DNA from: Pelagibacterium limicola
GTDB taxonomy: Bacteria > Pseudomonadota > Alphaproteobacteria > Rhizobiales > Devosiaceae
Direction of reading: 5' to 3'
DNA length: 64,000 bases
NCBI RefSeq assembly: GCF_015694405.1
Contig: NZ_JADQDB010000003.1
Location: 248,001-312,000, forward strand
Part shown: positions 18,138 through 25,607 of the stretch, in pieces
Numbering within the stretch: position 1 is the first letter of the stretch
Layout: every line of letters begins with the position of its first letter
The notes under the pieces: model-generated
Seen by the model: the letters and a program-made list of their open reading frames with translations, nothing else
What the model was told of the DNA's origin: nothing
Database searches by the model: none
Position numbers and translations under genes: made by a program

Positions 18138-18638
18138 CTACTTTCCGGCCTTCATCAGCGCCTTGGCCTGTTCCACCCATTGCTCGCGCTCGATGCGGCC
18201 GCGCAGGTTCAGTTCGGCGTCGAGTTCTGAGGTAGCTTTTTTTGTCAGCTTGGCAATCTGGTCATAGTGGGTGATCCCTCGCTCTTGAAGATTCGCTTCA
18301 AGTCGCGGACCTATGCCTCTGATTTTCTTCAAATCATCGGCAGGCCCACTACTGGTGGCGACGGTTTTACGGGCGCGTTGGGAAGAGCCTGGGACCGACG
18401 CTTTGCGCCCCGCGCGGGGGGCTTTGCCCTTGGGGGTGGGGGAAACGCTGTCGGCGCTCACCGCGGACTCGCTCGAGCGCGCAGGCTGCTCGGCGGCGGC
18501 CACGGGGTCGGCGGCCGGCACCAATGCAGGCGCGCGCGAGGCCGCAATGCGCCGCGCGAGATATCCGACGACACAACCGAGCAGGAAGGCGACGAGTAAA
18601 AACAGCGCGCTTTCGATAATATGGGGTGTTGCGTCCAT
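18138..18638 (-). CDS. Membrane-anchored helix-hairpin-helix protein
   Basis: A 166-residue protein with one N-terminal membrane segment ('IIESALFLLVAFLLGCVVGYLARRI', residues 7-31), a low-complexity Ala/Pro/Ser linker, and a C-terminal helix-hairpin-helix fold 'DDLKKIRGIGPRLEANLQERGITHYDQIAKLTKKATSELDAEL'. The same C-terminal module is found in alphaproteobacterial NuoE-like extensions and in other small proteins; it may bind DNA or protein. A 42-residue membrane protein overlaps its start by ATGA upstream, so the two are coupled. Function unknown. Confidence 0.78.
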   Translation of the reverse strand: MDATPHIIESALFLLVAFLLGCVVGYLARRIAASRAPALVPAADPVAAAEQPARSSESAVSADSVSPTPKGKAPRAGRKASVPGSSQRARKTVATSSGPADDLKKIRGIGPRLEANLQERGITHYDQIAKLTKKATSELDAELNLRGRIEREQWVEQAKALMKAGK

Positions 18639-18766
18639 CAGTGCTTGCCCTCCGACCCAGCGCTCTCGGGCAGGCTATACCAGCCGGTCGCTACGCCGAT
18701 CGCGAAAGCGATCGCGAGGAACGGCCAATAGATTTGCAGCAGATAAAGCAAGGCGCTGAGGGTCAT
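18638..18766 (-). CDS. Small membrane protein (42 aa)
   Basis: A 42-residue reading frame, MTLSALLYLLQIYWPF...GWYSLPESAGSEGKH, with one hydrophobic helix (about residues 4-31). The ATG at 18766 has GGGAG ten bases upstream, and the TGA overlaps the ATG of the helix-hairpin-helix gene (ATGA). These features, and the usual pairing of this type of mini-protein with its neighbour, support a real gene. Its role is unknown; it may form a membrane partner for the larger protein. Confidence 0.68.
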   Translation of the reverse strand: MTLSALLYLLQIYWPFLAIAFAIGVATGWYSLPESAGSEGKH

Positions 18767-18842
18767 TGGAAAAATTCTCCCACATTTGCGTGCCTCTCAA
18801 TACAGGCATCGGCGCCCCGTTCGCAAGTCGTACGGCCCGAAA

Positions 18843-20282
18843 TCACGGCGCGGGCCGCGCAATATCCTCGAAGCTGAAGACAATGCGGCGGTTTTGCCGC
18901 TTGCCGTCTGCGGTGGCGTTGGTCGCTATAGGCAGGCTTGCGCCATATCCCACCGCATAGAGACGCGCCGGATCTACGCCCAACTCGACCAACGCATCGA
19001 CGACGGCCTCCGCGCGGCGTATCGAAAGGATGAGATTGGCTTCGGTAGTGCCGTCGGAATCGGTATGACCCTCTACGAAAATAGGGGCATCGGGACAAAT
19101 CGCGAGGTGTTCGACGAGACCCGGAAGCAGGTCGAGCGACGCGGCGGTAGGCGTTGTGCCGGCCGAAGGGAAGAGAATGGCCTTGTCGGCCATATAATTG
19201 GATACCGCCTCGCGGCAGATATCGAGTGCTGGCGGCGCGATGACCAGCGTCTTCCAGGCAACATCGGGTGTTTCGCTTGAGAGCATGGCGAGCGCGGCGT
19301 TGCTAACGGTGTCTATCGCCGCGTTTCCGCTCAGCAGCCATGTGCCGTCGCGCAGGACAACCTGCCCGGTATCGAGAAGGTCAAGCGCGCGCAGACCGGT
19401 GACCGCTGTGGGACGGAAACCATCCGGGGCATGAGGATTGGTCGCGATGCGGTCGATATAGACCGGAATTTCGTCCATTGCGATGATGGTCTGCAGGACC
19501 GAGGCAGGGGCGTTGCCGCGCAGCGCTATAACGCCATCCGCACCCTTGACCGCCTGGAAGGTATAAGCCGGCTGGGCGGGTTGTTCGGCGCCCTCCTCCC
19601 CCACCATGTCACCCTGGGACTCATTCCCGGGGTCCAGTGCGGGGTTTTCCGCAGGTTCGGAGTCCGCGGGAGCATCGTCCTGGTTTCCGGGGACAAGTCC
19701 CGGAATGACATCGGTTGGGGTAGTTGATTCGGTGCGCTCCTCCCCATCCATGTCACCCCGAGATTCATCCCAGGGGTCCAGAACCGGGCTTTCCACAAGC
19801 ACGATGCGCCATTGTTTCGCCGGGGTCAGGGCTTCGGCGAGAGCGGAGACGACATCGGAACGCGTTCGGCCGGCAGCAAGTTCACCCTCAATGTACCATC
19901 CCTCTCCGTCCAGCCCCGCTCGGCCGTTTGCAAGCAAGCGCGAGACTTCGAGCGCGGCGAGGGCATTGAGAACGAAACCCTCCGGAGCACCGTCCCGGAC
20001 CACGGATTCGTCGTCCAGCGCGGCTTGGGCGCGGACTTTGAAGTAACGTTGAAAAGCCTCTGCAGGGACATCGCCGGATACAGTGATGGCACCGTTAGAT
20101 ATCGCAAGGGTCCAGAGGTAGGTGGCCTGGCTCTCGCTCTCGTCCGAGGGTGCAACTTCGAGGACCTGGTACTGCGCAAGCCGCAGTTCCCCGGGCGCTG
20201 GCTGTGACGCAGCAGGCGTGACGAGGGCCACAAATGAAAGGCAGGCCGAAGCGGAGATTTTCAGGAACGAACGGGCGGGCAT
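18843..20282 (-). CDS. OmpA-family outer membrane protein with BON-like repeats
   Basis: A 479-residue envelope protein. A signal peptide is clear ('LKISASACLSFVALVTPAASQ', cut near residue 26). Two to three BON-like repeats follow, recognised by phrases such as 'ISNGAITVSGDVPAEAFQRY' and 'GVIALRGNAPASVLQTI'. The C-terminal OmpA domain binds peptidoglycan: 'IFVEGHTDSDGTTEANLILSIRRAEAVVDAL' and 'GYGASLPIATNATADGKRQNRRI'. Residues about 166-232 form a Gly/Asp/Glu/Pro-rich insert encoded by three palindromic elements (see repeats). It probably tethers envelope layers. The gene stands alone after the small membrane pair. Confidence 0.85.
   Translation of the reverse strand: MPARSFLKISASACLSFVALVTPAASQPAPGELRLAQYQVLEVAPSDESESQATYLWTLAISNGAITVSGDVPAEAFQRYFKVRAQAALDDESVVRDGAPEGFVLNALAALEVSRLLANGRAGLDGEGWYIEGELAAGRTRSDVVSALAEALTPAKQWRIVLVESPVLDPWDESRGDMDGEERTESTTPTDVIPGLVPGNQDDAPADSEPAENPALDPGNESQGDMVGEEGAEQPAQPAYTFQAVKGADGVIALRGNAPASVLQTIIAMDEIPVYIDRIATNPHAPDGFRPTAVTGLRALDLLDTGQVVLRDGTWLLSGNAAIDTVSNAALAMLSSETPDVAWKTLVIAPPALDICREAVSNYMADKAILFPSAGTTPTAASLDLLPGLVEHLAICPDAPIFVEGHTDSDGTTEANLILSIRRAEAVVDALVELGVDPARLYAVGYGASLPIATNATADGKRQNRRIVFSFEDIARPAP
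19593..19640 (-). repeat. Palindromic element A inside the OmpA-family gene
   Basis: The stretch has a dyad (CCTGGGA...TCCCGGG on the plus strand) and encodes ALDPGNESQGDMVGEE (residues about 215-230). Element B at 19737-19784 encodes nearly the same peptide. The pair marks an in-frame repeat family. Confidence 0.75.
19674..19715 (-). repeat. Palindromic element C inside the OmpA-family gene
   Basis: TCCGGG...CCCGGA dyad in TTCCGGGGACAAGTCCCGGAA, read in frame as TDVIPGLVPGNQDD (residues about 190-203). A related intergenic copy occurs at 18055-18079. Confidence 0.65.
19737..19784 (-). repeat. Palindromic element B inside the OmpA-family gene
   Basis: Second copy of element A: encodes VLDPWDESRGDMDGEE (residues about 167-182). 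It differs from A at a few bases, yet both keep the reading frame open. Confidence 0.75.
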
Positions 20283-20583
20283 AACAGACTCAGGCTAGGA
20301 CCAGGTTGGATAGGTGTTTTGTGCGACGATTCGGCAAGCGGATGATAGTGGAGGGCCGCGCAGGTGCCCGCGTGTGAACCGGATAAGGCCCCGCCCTAAC
20401 CCGTCCTTTGAGGGCGAGGGGAACTCTCGCATCATTGTCAGGCCATAGCCCGGCTGGGGCCGAGGTTCATGCCCCCAACACCTGCGTGGGTGGGGGTGTG
20501 GGTCCCGGTCTCCACCGGAAAAGCGAAGGGAATGTTTGGGGCCGTCTCGGCCAAAACCTGTCACTGTCCGAGGGGGCAACAAA
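20283..20583. other. Intergenic region between the OmpA-family gene and the porin terminator
   Basis: No coding frame is convincing here. At about 20385-20424 the sequence AGGCCCCGCCCTAACCCG...GAGGGCGAGGGGAAC looks like a degenerate copy of the CCCCTCACCCTAACCC...GCGAGGGGA dispersed repeat common in Hyphomicrobiales. The rest is GC-rich with short dyads. The OmpA-family promoter should lie near 20283-20340. Confidence 0.4.
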
Positions 20584-20614
20584 AGAAAAGGCCCGGCGGT
20601 GAGCCGGGCCTTTC
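20584..20614 (-). terminator. Rho-independent terminator of the porin gene
   Basis: On the minus strand, AAAGGCCCGGC, loop, GCCGGGCCTTT runs into CTTTTCTTTT-like sequence, about 30 bases past the porin stop. The stem is perfect and GC-rich and the T-run is good. Confidence 0.85.
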
Positions 20615-20644
20615 CGATATGCGTCGCGTAACGCGAAGACCTGA

Positions 20645-22006
20645 TTAGAAGGTCTTCTTTGCGTTGAACTTCAGCTTGTAAGCGCCGTAGGAGTTGACTT
20701 CGAGGCCAGCACCGGTCTCGAACCCGCCACCGGGCTTGTAAGCAACGCCGAGTTCACCGTAGAAGGCGCCGTCGTCAGGAAGAGCAGCGAAGGTACCAGC
20801 GGTCTTGTATCCAACCGCACCATCGACTGTCAGACCGTCAGAAACTTCGAAGGACGCACCGAGAGCAATCTGCCAGACTTCGGTGCCCGCAGCGACTGCA
20901 TCACCCGAATCCCAATCCCAGTAGCGCGCACCGAGATTGATCTTCACGGTGTCGGTTGCCTGGAAGCCAACCGAACCACCAAAGCCGAGACCCGTCACAT
21001 CAACACCAGGACCGCTCGGATTGCCGGCACCGACCGAAGCAAATTCAGCCGAAGCTGCGATGGTGAACAGGTCGAAAGTCGCCTGACCCGAGATCAAGCC
21101 GTTGAAGTATTCCTGGCTGTTGCCCGAAAGAGCCGCAGTCAGCGCGAACTGGTCGAACTTTGCGGTTGCACCGGCATGGAAGCCCCAAACAGCATTGGCA
21201 AAGCTATTGAGCGCATCGTCAGCAAGGACCGTCAGATGAGCTTCACCCCAGGCACCCTTGGCTTCGACAAAACCAACCAGCGTACCGGCGCGAGCGTCGG
21301 TCGTGATGACGTTAAAGCCACCAGGAGCGGTCCAGCGATTGATGTTCTCGAGACCGATACCGGCAGAGATGCCATCACCGAATTCGGTCGTAACCTGGAT
21401 GGAGGTGCCGCCGGTACGGATGAGATCGCCGAACTTCCAGTCAACGCCGGTGTCGACCTTGGAAGAATTGAACAGGCCGAGGTAGTTGTAGGGCTCATCG
21501 GAGCCAAACTTGCCAATCGAGCCCTTCATGCCAGCCATGAGGACGGTGGTATCACCGAACGAAACATAGGCCTGCTCGAAGCGAACGTTATGCCCGGTAT
21601 CACCGGCGTCAACACCGCCGCCCGAACGCTGACGCTCACGCAGAACAAGGACGGCCTTCGCAGCGCCGGCATCGGTCTGGGTGGTAGCTTCGAAACGCAG
21701 CAGAGCTTCGAGACGCGAACGCCAATCGGTCGTGCCGTCGTTGTCATCGATGCTCTCGATGCCGCCGCCGTCACCGTAGGCAAAGTACCAGGGAACGCCC
21801 GGACCGTAATCACCGATACGGAACTCATATTCCACGTGGCCCGAGATCTTCAGGCAGGTATCGGAAGAAGCAATGGTCAGACCAGTGATGCCGTAGGCAT
21901 CGCACACGTCGAGCGAAACGAAGCTCGCGCGCGGATCAGCAGCGAAAGCACCCGAGGTAAGGGCAACAGCTGCTGCAGAACCCAGAAGAAGGCTCTTGAG
22001 TTTCAT
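20645..22006 (-). CDS. Major outer membrane porin (Omp2b/Porin_2 family)
   Basis: A 453-residue trimeric beta-barrel porin of the type found in Brucella and Rhizobium. The signal peptide is 'MKLKSLLLGSAAAVALTSGAFA' (cleaved after residue 22). The hallmark N-terminal disulfide region is 'VSLDVCDAYGITGLTIASSDTCLKISGHVEYEF'. Alternating barrel strands run to the C-terminal aromatic 'FNAKKTF'. General diffusion of small solutes is the usual role. AGGTCAATTATG precedes the start; a strong terminator follows, so it is monocistronic, and the 450-base upstream region is long, as expected for a highly controlled porin. Confidence 0.93.
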   Translation of the reverse strand: MKLKSLLLGSAAAVALTSGAFAADPRASFVSLDVCDAYGITGLTIASSDTCLKISGHVEYEFRIGDYGPGVPWYFAYGDGGGIESIDDNDGTTDWRSRLEALLRFEATTQTDAGAAKAVLVLRERQRSGGGVDAGDTGHNVRFEQAYVSFGDTTVLMAGMKGSIGKFGSDEPYNYLGLFNSSKVDTGVDWKFGDLIRTGGTSIQVTTEFGDGISAGIGLENINRWTAPGGFNVITTDARAGTLVGFVEAKGAWGEAHLTVLADDALNSFANAVWGFHAGATAKFDQFALTAALSGNSQEYFNGLISGQATFDLFTIAASAEFASVGAGNPSGPGVDVTGLGFGGSVGFQATDTVKINLGARYWDWDSGDAVAAGTEVWQIALGASFEVSDGLTVDGAVGYKTAGTFAALPDDGAFYGELGVAYKPGGGFETGAGLEVNSYGAYKLKFNAKKTF

Positions 22007-22515
22007 AATTGACCTCCAAAGTCAGTCATTCAGTTTGCCGGGGTTGCCGGCGGTTTGTCGAAACGCGACCACAATTGTTATTGGTGTCGTGTGTTGCCGT
22101 CGCGCTGCGACCGACAAACGATCCCATGCATGGACTCGCAAGCATCACTCTACTGACGCGCGCGCCGTTCGCAACAAGCCAAACGACCATCAACAGGGCT
22201 TCTGACAGGGTTGCGCTCCAGTTGTTGCAAATTGAGCACACATCTGGAAACCACCTGTTAACACTTGTGTCGCGGGTGGTTGAGGATCGGTAAATCGAGG
22301 CGTGCGGGGGCCACAGTGCCGGGTCGGGTCTTGCTCTTGCGATGGACCGAAGGGACCACCGCCCACCGGCTATTGCAACCCGGAAATTCAGGGCATCCAA
22401 TGCCTTTTGAGCGTTCGCATCCCGGCGCGATGCATGTATGCAAGATGCCGGATAACGCAAAATGGCCATAAAGCTACGGTGTAGCCGAAGGCAATCTAAC
22501 ATTGGAGACCGGTCC
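22007..22515. other. Long intergenic region upstream of the porin
   Basis: This region lies between the divergent porin gene and a small secreted-protein gene. I see no coding frame I trust. It should contain the porin promoter and a long 5' leader, and could hold a small RNA, but I cannot point to a definite one. Confidence 0.35.
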
Positions 22516-23151
22516 TTGAGAACTTGCCGCCAAATATGCGCATTGGCCTTGTTCCTGGCGGCAAGCGCTCTTCCCTCATTGGTCCGCGCGCAAGAAGCCG
22601 CTGAGGTAACGGAGCAGATGCTGACCGATCTCGATGCGCTGATTATCGGTACACAGGTGACCACCCGCTGCGCGCTCTATGATTCGCGCCTTTCCTACCT
22701 GACGCCCCTTGAAGCAACGGGGGTGGAAATCCGCATTCTGGAACTCGAAGCTGCGCTTGCGACGGAAATCGAGGATCTTGCCGATGAGACTTCGGCCATG
22801 CGCGCGGAAGCCAATAGTATAGCCTGCGGCTCGGAAGGGCTCGAACCGTTCCTCGATTTCAACCGGCAGGTGGCGGCCGACGTCATCGATATCGCCCTCG
22901 TCGCCTGGCAGGCGATAGAGATCGAACGATGCTCCTATTTCGTAGACGACGATTTCCTTGCCGCGACCGGCCGCGCCAAAGTGCAAGGGGCGGCGGTTGA
23001 CCTATCGCGCGATCCGGAGCGGGCGCGATACATCACGGAGATGGCGCAGGCCTGGGTCAACCTCTTTGCGGAAAACTGCTTCAATCTATCATTCGAGCCG
23101 ACGCAGAGACTTCCGGGACTCATCGCCCTGGCGCTCCCGAGCGGGTCCTAA
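22516..23151 (+). CDS. Hypothetical secreted protein
   Basis: An unrecognised protein of about 211 residues. Its likely start is a TTG at 22516, with GGAG eight bases upstream, which opens a clear signal peptide ([26 protein letters not shown]). An ATG at 22462 in the same frame is a weaker alternative. The mature part is acidic and helical ('[27 protein letters not shown]', '[21 protein letters not shown]') with four cysteines that could pair. It is divergent from the porin and followed by tRNA-Ala. No function is offered. Confidence 0.65.
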   Translation: MRTCRQICALALFLAASALPSLVRAQEAAEVTEQMLTDLDALIIGTQVTTRCALYDSRLSYLTPLEATGVEIRILELEAALATEIEDLADETSAMRAEANSIACGSEGLEPFLDFNRQVAADVIDIALVAWQAIEIERCSYFVDDDFLAATGRAKVQGAAVDLSRDPERARYITEMAQAWVNLFAENCFNLSFEPTQRLPGLIALALPSGS

Positions 23152-23244
23152 CCCCGGCCTCACTTTCCCTCTTTTCGGGCTGGAGAGTTTGCGATAATAG
23201 GCTCGCAGCATTTGCCGCATTCCCTTGGGAATGCACCGGCTGAT

Positions 23245-23320
<76 letters not shown>

Positions 23321-23434
23321 TTCATTTATCTCTCGCGCCGTACCGTTCGCCGCATAACACGCCTTGTCATTTGGCCTCGCGCCGGCGGGCTGCGCGCTAT
23401 GATGTGTCCTGTGACGTCCAGGGGCCGTCGCCGC

Positions 23435-24364
23435 TCAGAACCCGGCACTTGTAATGGTGGCGAAGAAGAACGGGGCGTATTCAGGGGTACCGTACATGTT
23501 GCCCAGTTCCACGCGGGTGGGGATGAGAAACCCCTCATGGAAACCCGACTCGATCATCCGGCCTCCGAACGGTTGCAGACGCCAAACCTTTTCAGGATTG
23601 GCGTCCGTCCAGCGCAGCGCCTGGATCTCAACGAGATTTCCCGCCGTATCGAGCTTGATCTGCATCGGCTCGATGCCGCGGGCACGGGCGAAACGGATCT
23701 CGGCCGTGTCGTCCCCCGTTTGCGTCCATTCGGCGCCGAACTGCGGAAGTAGGCTGGCCGGGACCCAGACCGATTCCAGCATCAGACGCGTGAGGGCAGC
23801 GCTCGCATGATCCTCGTTCCCGCCGAAGCGAGCAAGCGGAACGACGCCGCCGAGCCAGAACTTGGTCCAGCTGTCTGCCGGGCCGCCATCGGGGGCAAAA
23901 TAGCCATCCGAACCCCCGAAACGCATCGCTCCCGAGCCGATCTCCGCCTGCCAGACGAAGCCGCGTGCGGGCGGCGCAAGAATTTGCCGTGCAGTCATCG
24001 GCATCTCGTTGCCATCCATCATGAAACTACCGGCCATTTCGAGCCGGACGGTGCGATGAAGGGCGGTTCCGGGGGTTATGGCTCGGGCAAAATATCGCCG
24101 CGCGACTTCGGGAAGGCCTTCCACCATCGCCGGGTCATAGACCGGGGGATTGGTCTCACGCAGACCTTCGAGAGCGTTCCAGACGGAACGGGCCTGCGCC
24201 GCGTCGCGCGAATGAATCCAGGCGCCGAACGCCGCGCTTGCGACTGCCAGAGCGACCAGGATCAGCACGGCTATCCCCAAAATGGTCATGGGGCGGGCAA
24301 TCCTGGTCGAGCGGCGTTGCGCGAGGTTGCCGGCAAGGGATTCGAACGCGGGTCGAGACGACAT
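23435..24364 (-). CDS. DUF6544-family membrane-anchored protein
   Basis: A 309-residue protein with one N-terminal membrane helix ('MTILGIAVLILVALAVASAAFGAWI', about residues 26-50) and a large soluble domain, 'GLPEVARRYFARAITPGTALHRTVRLEMAGSFMMDGNEMPMTARQILAPPARGFVWQAEIG' and 'ESVWVPASLLPQFGAEWTQTGDDTAEIRF', matching the DUF6544/DUF6920 style. The role is unknown; the family is usually placed in the envelope. The ATG at 24364 has GAGG upstream; Met 26 is a fair alternative start. It is divergent from the copper cluster. Confidence 0.72.
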   Translation of the reverse strand: MSSRPAFESLAGNLAQRRSTRIARPMTILGIAVLILVALAVASAAFGAWIHSRDAAQARSVWNALEGLRETNPPVYDPAMVEGLPEVARRYFARAITPGTALHRTVRLEMAGSFMMDGNEMPMTARQILAPPARGFVWQAEIGSGAMRFGGSDGYFAPDGGPADSWTKFWLGGVVPLARFGGNEDHASAALTRLMLESVWVPASLLPQFGAEWTQTGDDTAEIRFARARGIEPMQIKLDTAGNLVEIQALRWTDANPEKVWRLQPFGGRMIESGFHEGFLIPTRVELGNMYGTPEYAPFFFATITSAGF

Positions 24365-24550
24365 TTGTATACCTCAGGGCCAGAGATCCGGTCTCTATGC
24401 GCCGTTTTTAGCCGCCGTTCTTTGATCCCGATCATAGAGCGGTAGCCTGCCGGTGGCCAATATCGACAGACCCTTCGCCGGCCGCCGCGTCAAAATTGCC
24501 CGTTGTCCGTCCGGCGCGCCGGGGTTAGTCAGGAAAGAGGAAGGTGAGCC

Positions 24551-24934
24551 TTGAACCATTCGACGCGGTCAGTTTTGAGAGAGATCGGCGCGGCGGTTGC
24601 CGTGCTGTCCATCTACGTGCTGACCCTGCTGATGCCTCTCCACCAGGCGGCGGCGACGCAGCGTGGATTTGCCGAACTGGGATATGAGACCATCGCGGGA
24701 TGGTCGGTCTGCACCGTCGCCAAAGGGGCGGAAAAGGATTCGGACACGCCGGCAGCGGTCAACTGCCCCGTCACCGGCGTTACAAAATACGATCTGGCGC
24801 CCCACGTCGATCCTGCAACGCCGCTAATCGTTCCGGCCATGGAGGCGATTCGCTACGGTGCCCTGGCGCTTGGGCACCCCAAAGGCACCCGTCATTCCGA
24901 CGGCCACCCGCGCGCGCCTCCGGTCGCGGTCTGA
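24551..24934 (+). CDS. Hypothetical protein heading the copper cluster
   Basis: A 127-residue protein with an N-terminal membrane segment or signal ('EIGAAVAVLSIYVLTLLMPLHQAAA'). It then has cysteines in 'GWSVCTVAKGAEK' and 'AVNCPVTGVTK' and a Pro/His-rich tail ('GHPKGTRHSDGHPRAPP'). The pattern recalls DUF2946-type proteins that accompany copper genes, but the match is not certain. The start is TTG at 24551, with AAGGTGAG upstream. It is followed 59 bases later by the YcnI-like gene, so it is probably the first gene of the operon. Confidence 0.6.
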   Translation: MNHSTRSVLREIGAAVAVLSIYVLTLLMPLHQAAATQRGFAELGYETIAGWSVCTVAKGAEKDSDTPAAVNCPVTGVTKYDLAPHVDPATPLIVPAMEAIRYGALALGHPKGTRHSDGHPRAPPVAV

Positions 24935-24993
24935 TCCATGTTTCCGCGCGGCACGGCGCCGTGCGCACTCAGACCCACACATACCGGAGATCG

Positions 24994-25521
24994 ATGATGA
25001 TCCGTGTTCTTTCACGCGTAGCGCTTGCCGCTGCCACACTTACCACACTGGCTGTTCCGGCTTGGGCTCACGCGACCCTTGAGGTGCGGGAAGCCCGCAT
25101 CGGCGCGAGCTACAAGGCCGTCATGAACATCCCGCATGGCTGCGGGAAGGAGGCCACTCACACCGTGCGCATCCAAATCCCCGAAGGATTCTTTGCCGCC
25201 AAACCGATGCCTAAACCCGGCTGGACGCTCGAAACCGTCACCGGTCCTTACGAGAAGACCTATCTCAACCATGGCAGGGAAGTGACCGAGGGCGTCCAGG
25301 AAATCGTCTGGTCGGGTGGCCATCTGCCGAACGAATGGTTCGACCAATTCGTCTTTCGGGGTACGTTCGCCGATACGCTCGAGCCAGGCCCCTTCTACTT
25401 TCCGACAGTTCAGGAATGCGAGAACGGCGAAGAGGCCTGGATCGACACGAGCGGCGAGCACGGCGCATCTCATCCCGCCCCGAAGCTGTCGCTTGTCAAA
25501 GGTGACAACTACGGCCACTGA
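24994..25521 (+). CDS. YcnI-like (DUF1775) periplasmic copper-binding protein
   Basis: A 175-residue secreted protein. The signal peptide ends after 'TTLAVPAWA' and the mature protein begins 'HATLEVREARIGASYKAVMNIPHGCG', with the N-terminal His that binds copper in this family. Later family motifs are 'IPEGFFAAKPMPKPGWTLET' and 'EIVWSGGHLPNEWFDQFVFRGTF'. Family knowledge: YcnI-type proteins bind one copper ion and lie beside CopCD-like genes. GGAG is four bases ahead of the first ATG, and a second ATG follows directly. It lies between a small exported protein gene and a CopC-CopD gene, as expected. Confidence 0.9.
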   Translation: MMIRVLSRVALAAATLTTLAVPAWAHATLEVREARIGASYKAVMNIPHGCGKEATHTVRIQIPEGFFAAKPMPKPGWTLETVTGPYEKTYLNHGREVTEGVQEIVWSGGHLPNEWFDQFVFRGTFADTLEPGPFYFPTVQECENGEEAWIDTSGEHGASHPAPKLSLVKGDNYGH

Positions 25522-25607
25522 GCGGATATCGACTGCCGGCAGCCCGGCCGGTTGCAATTGATGTCTGTGAGGGACGGCGTGCACGTGTTGCACGCCGTCG
25601 TGAGGGA

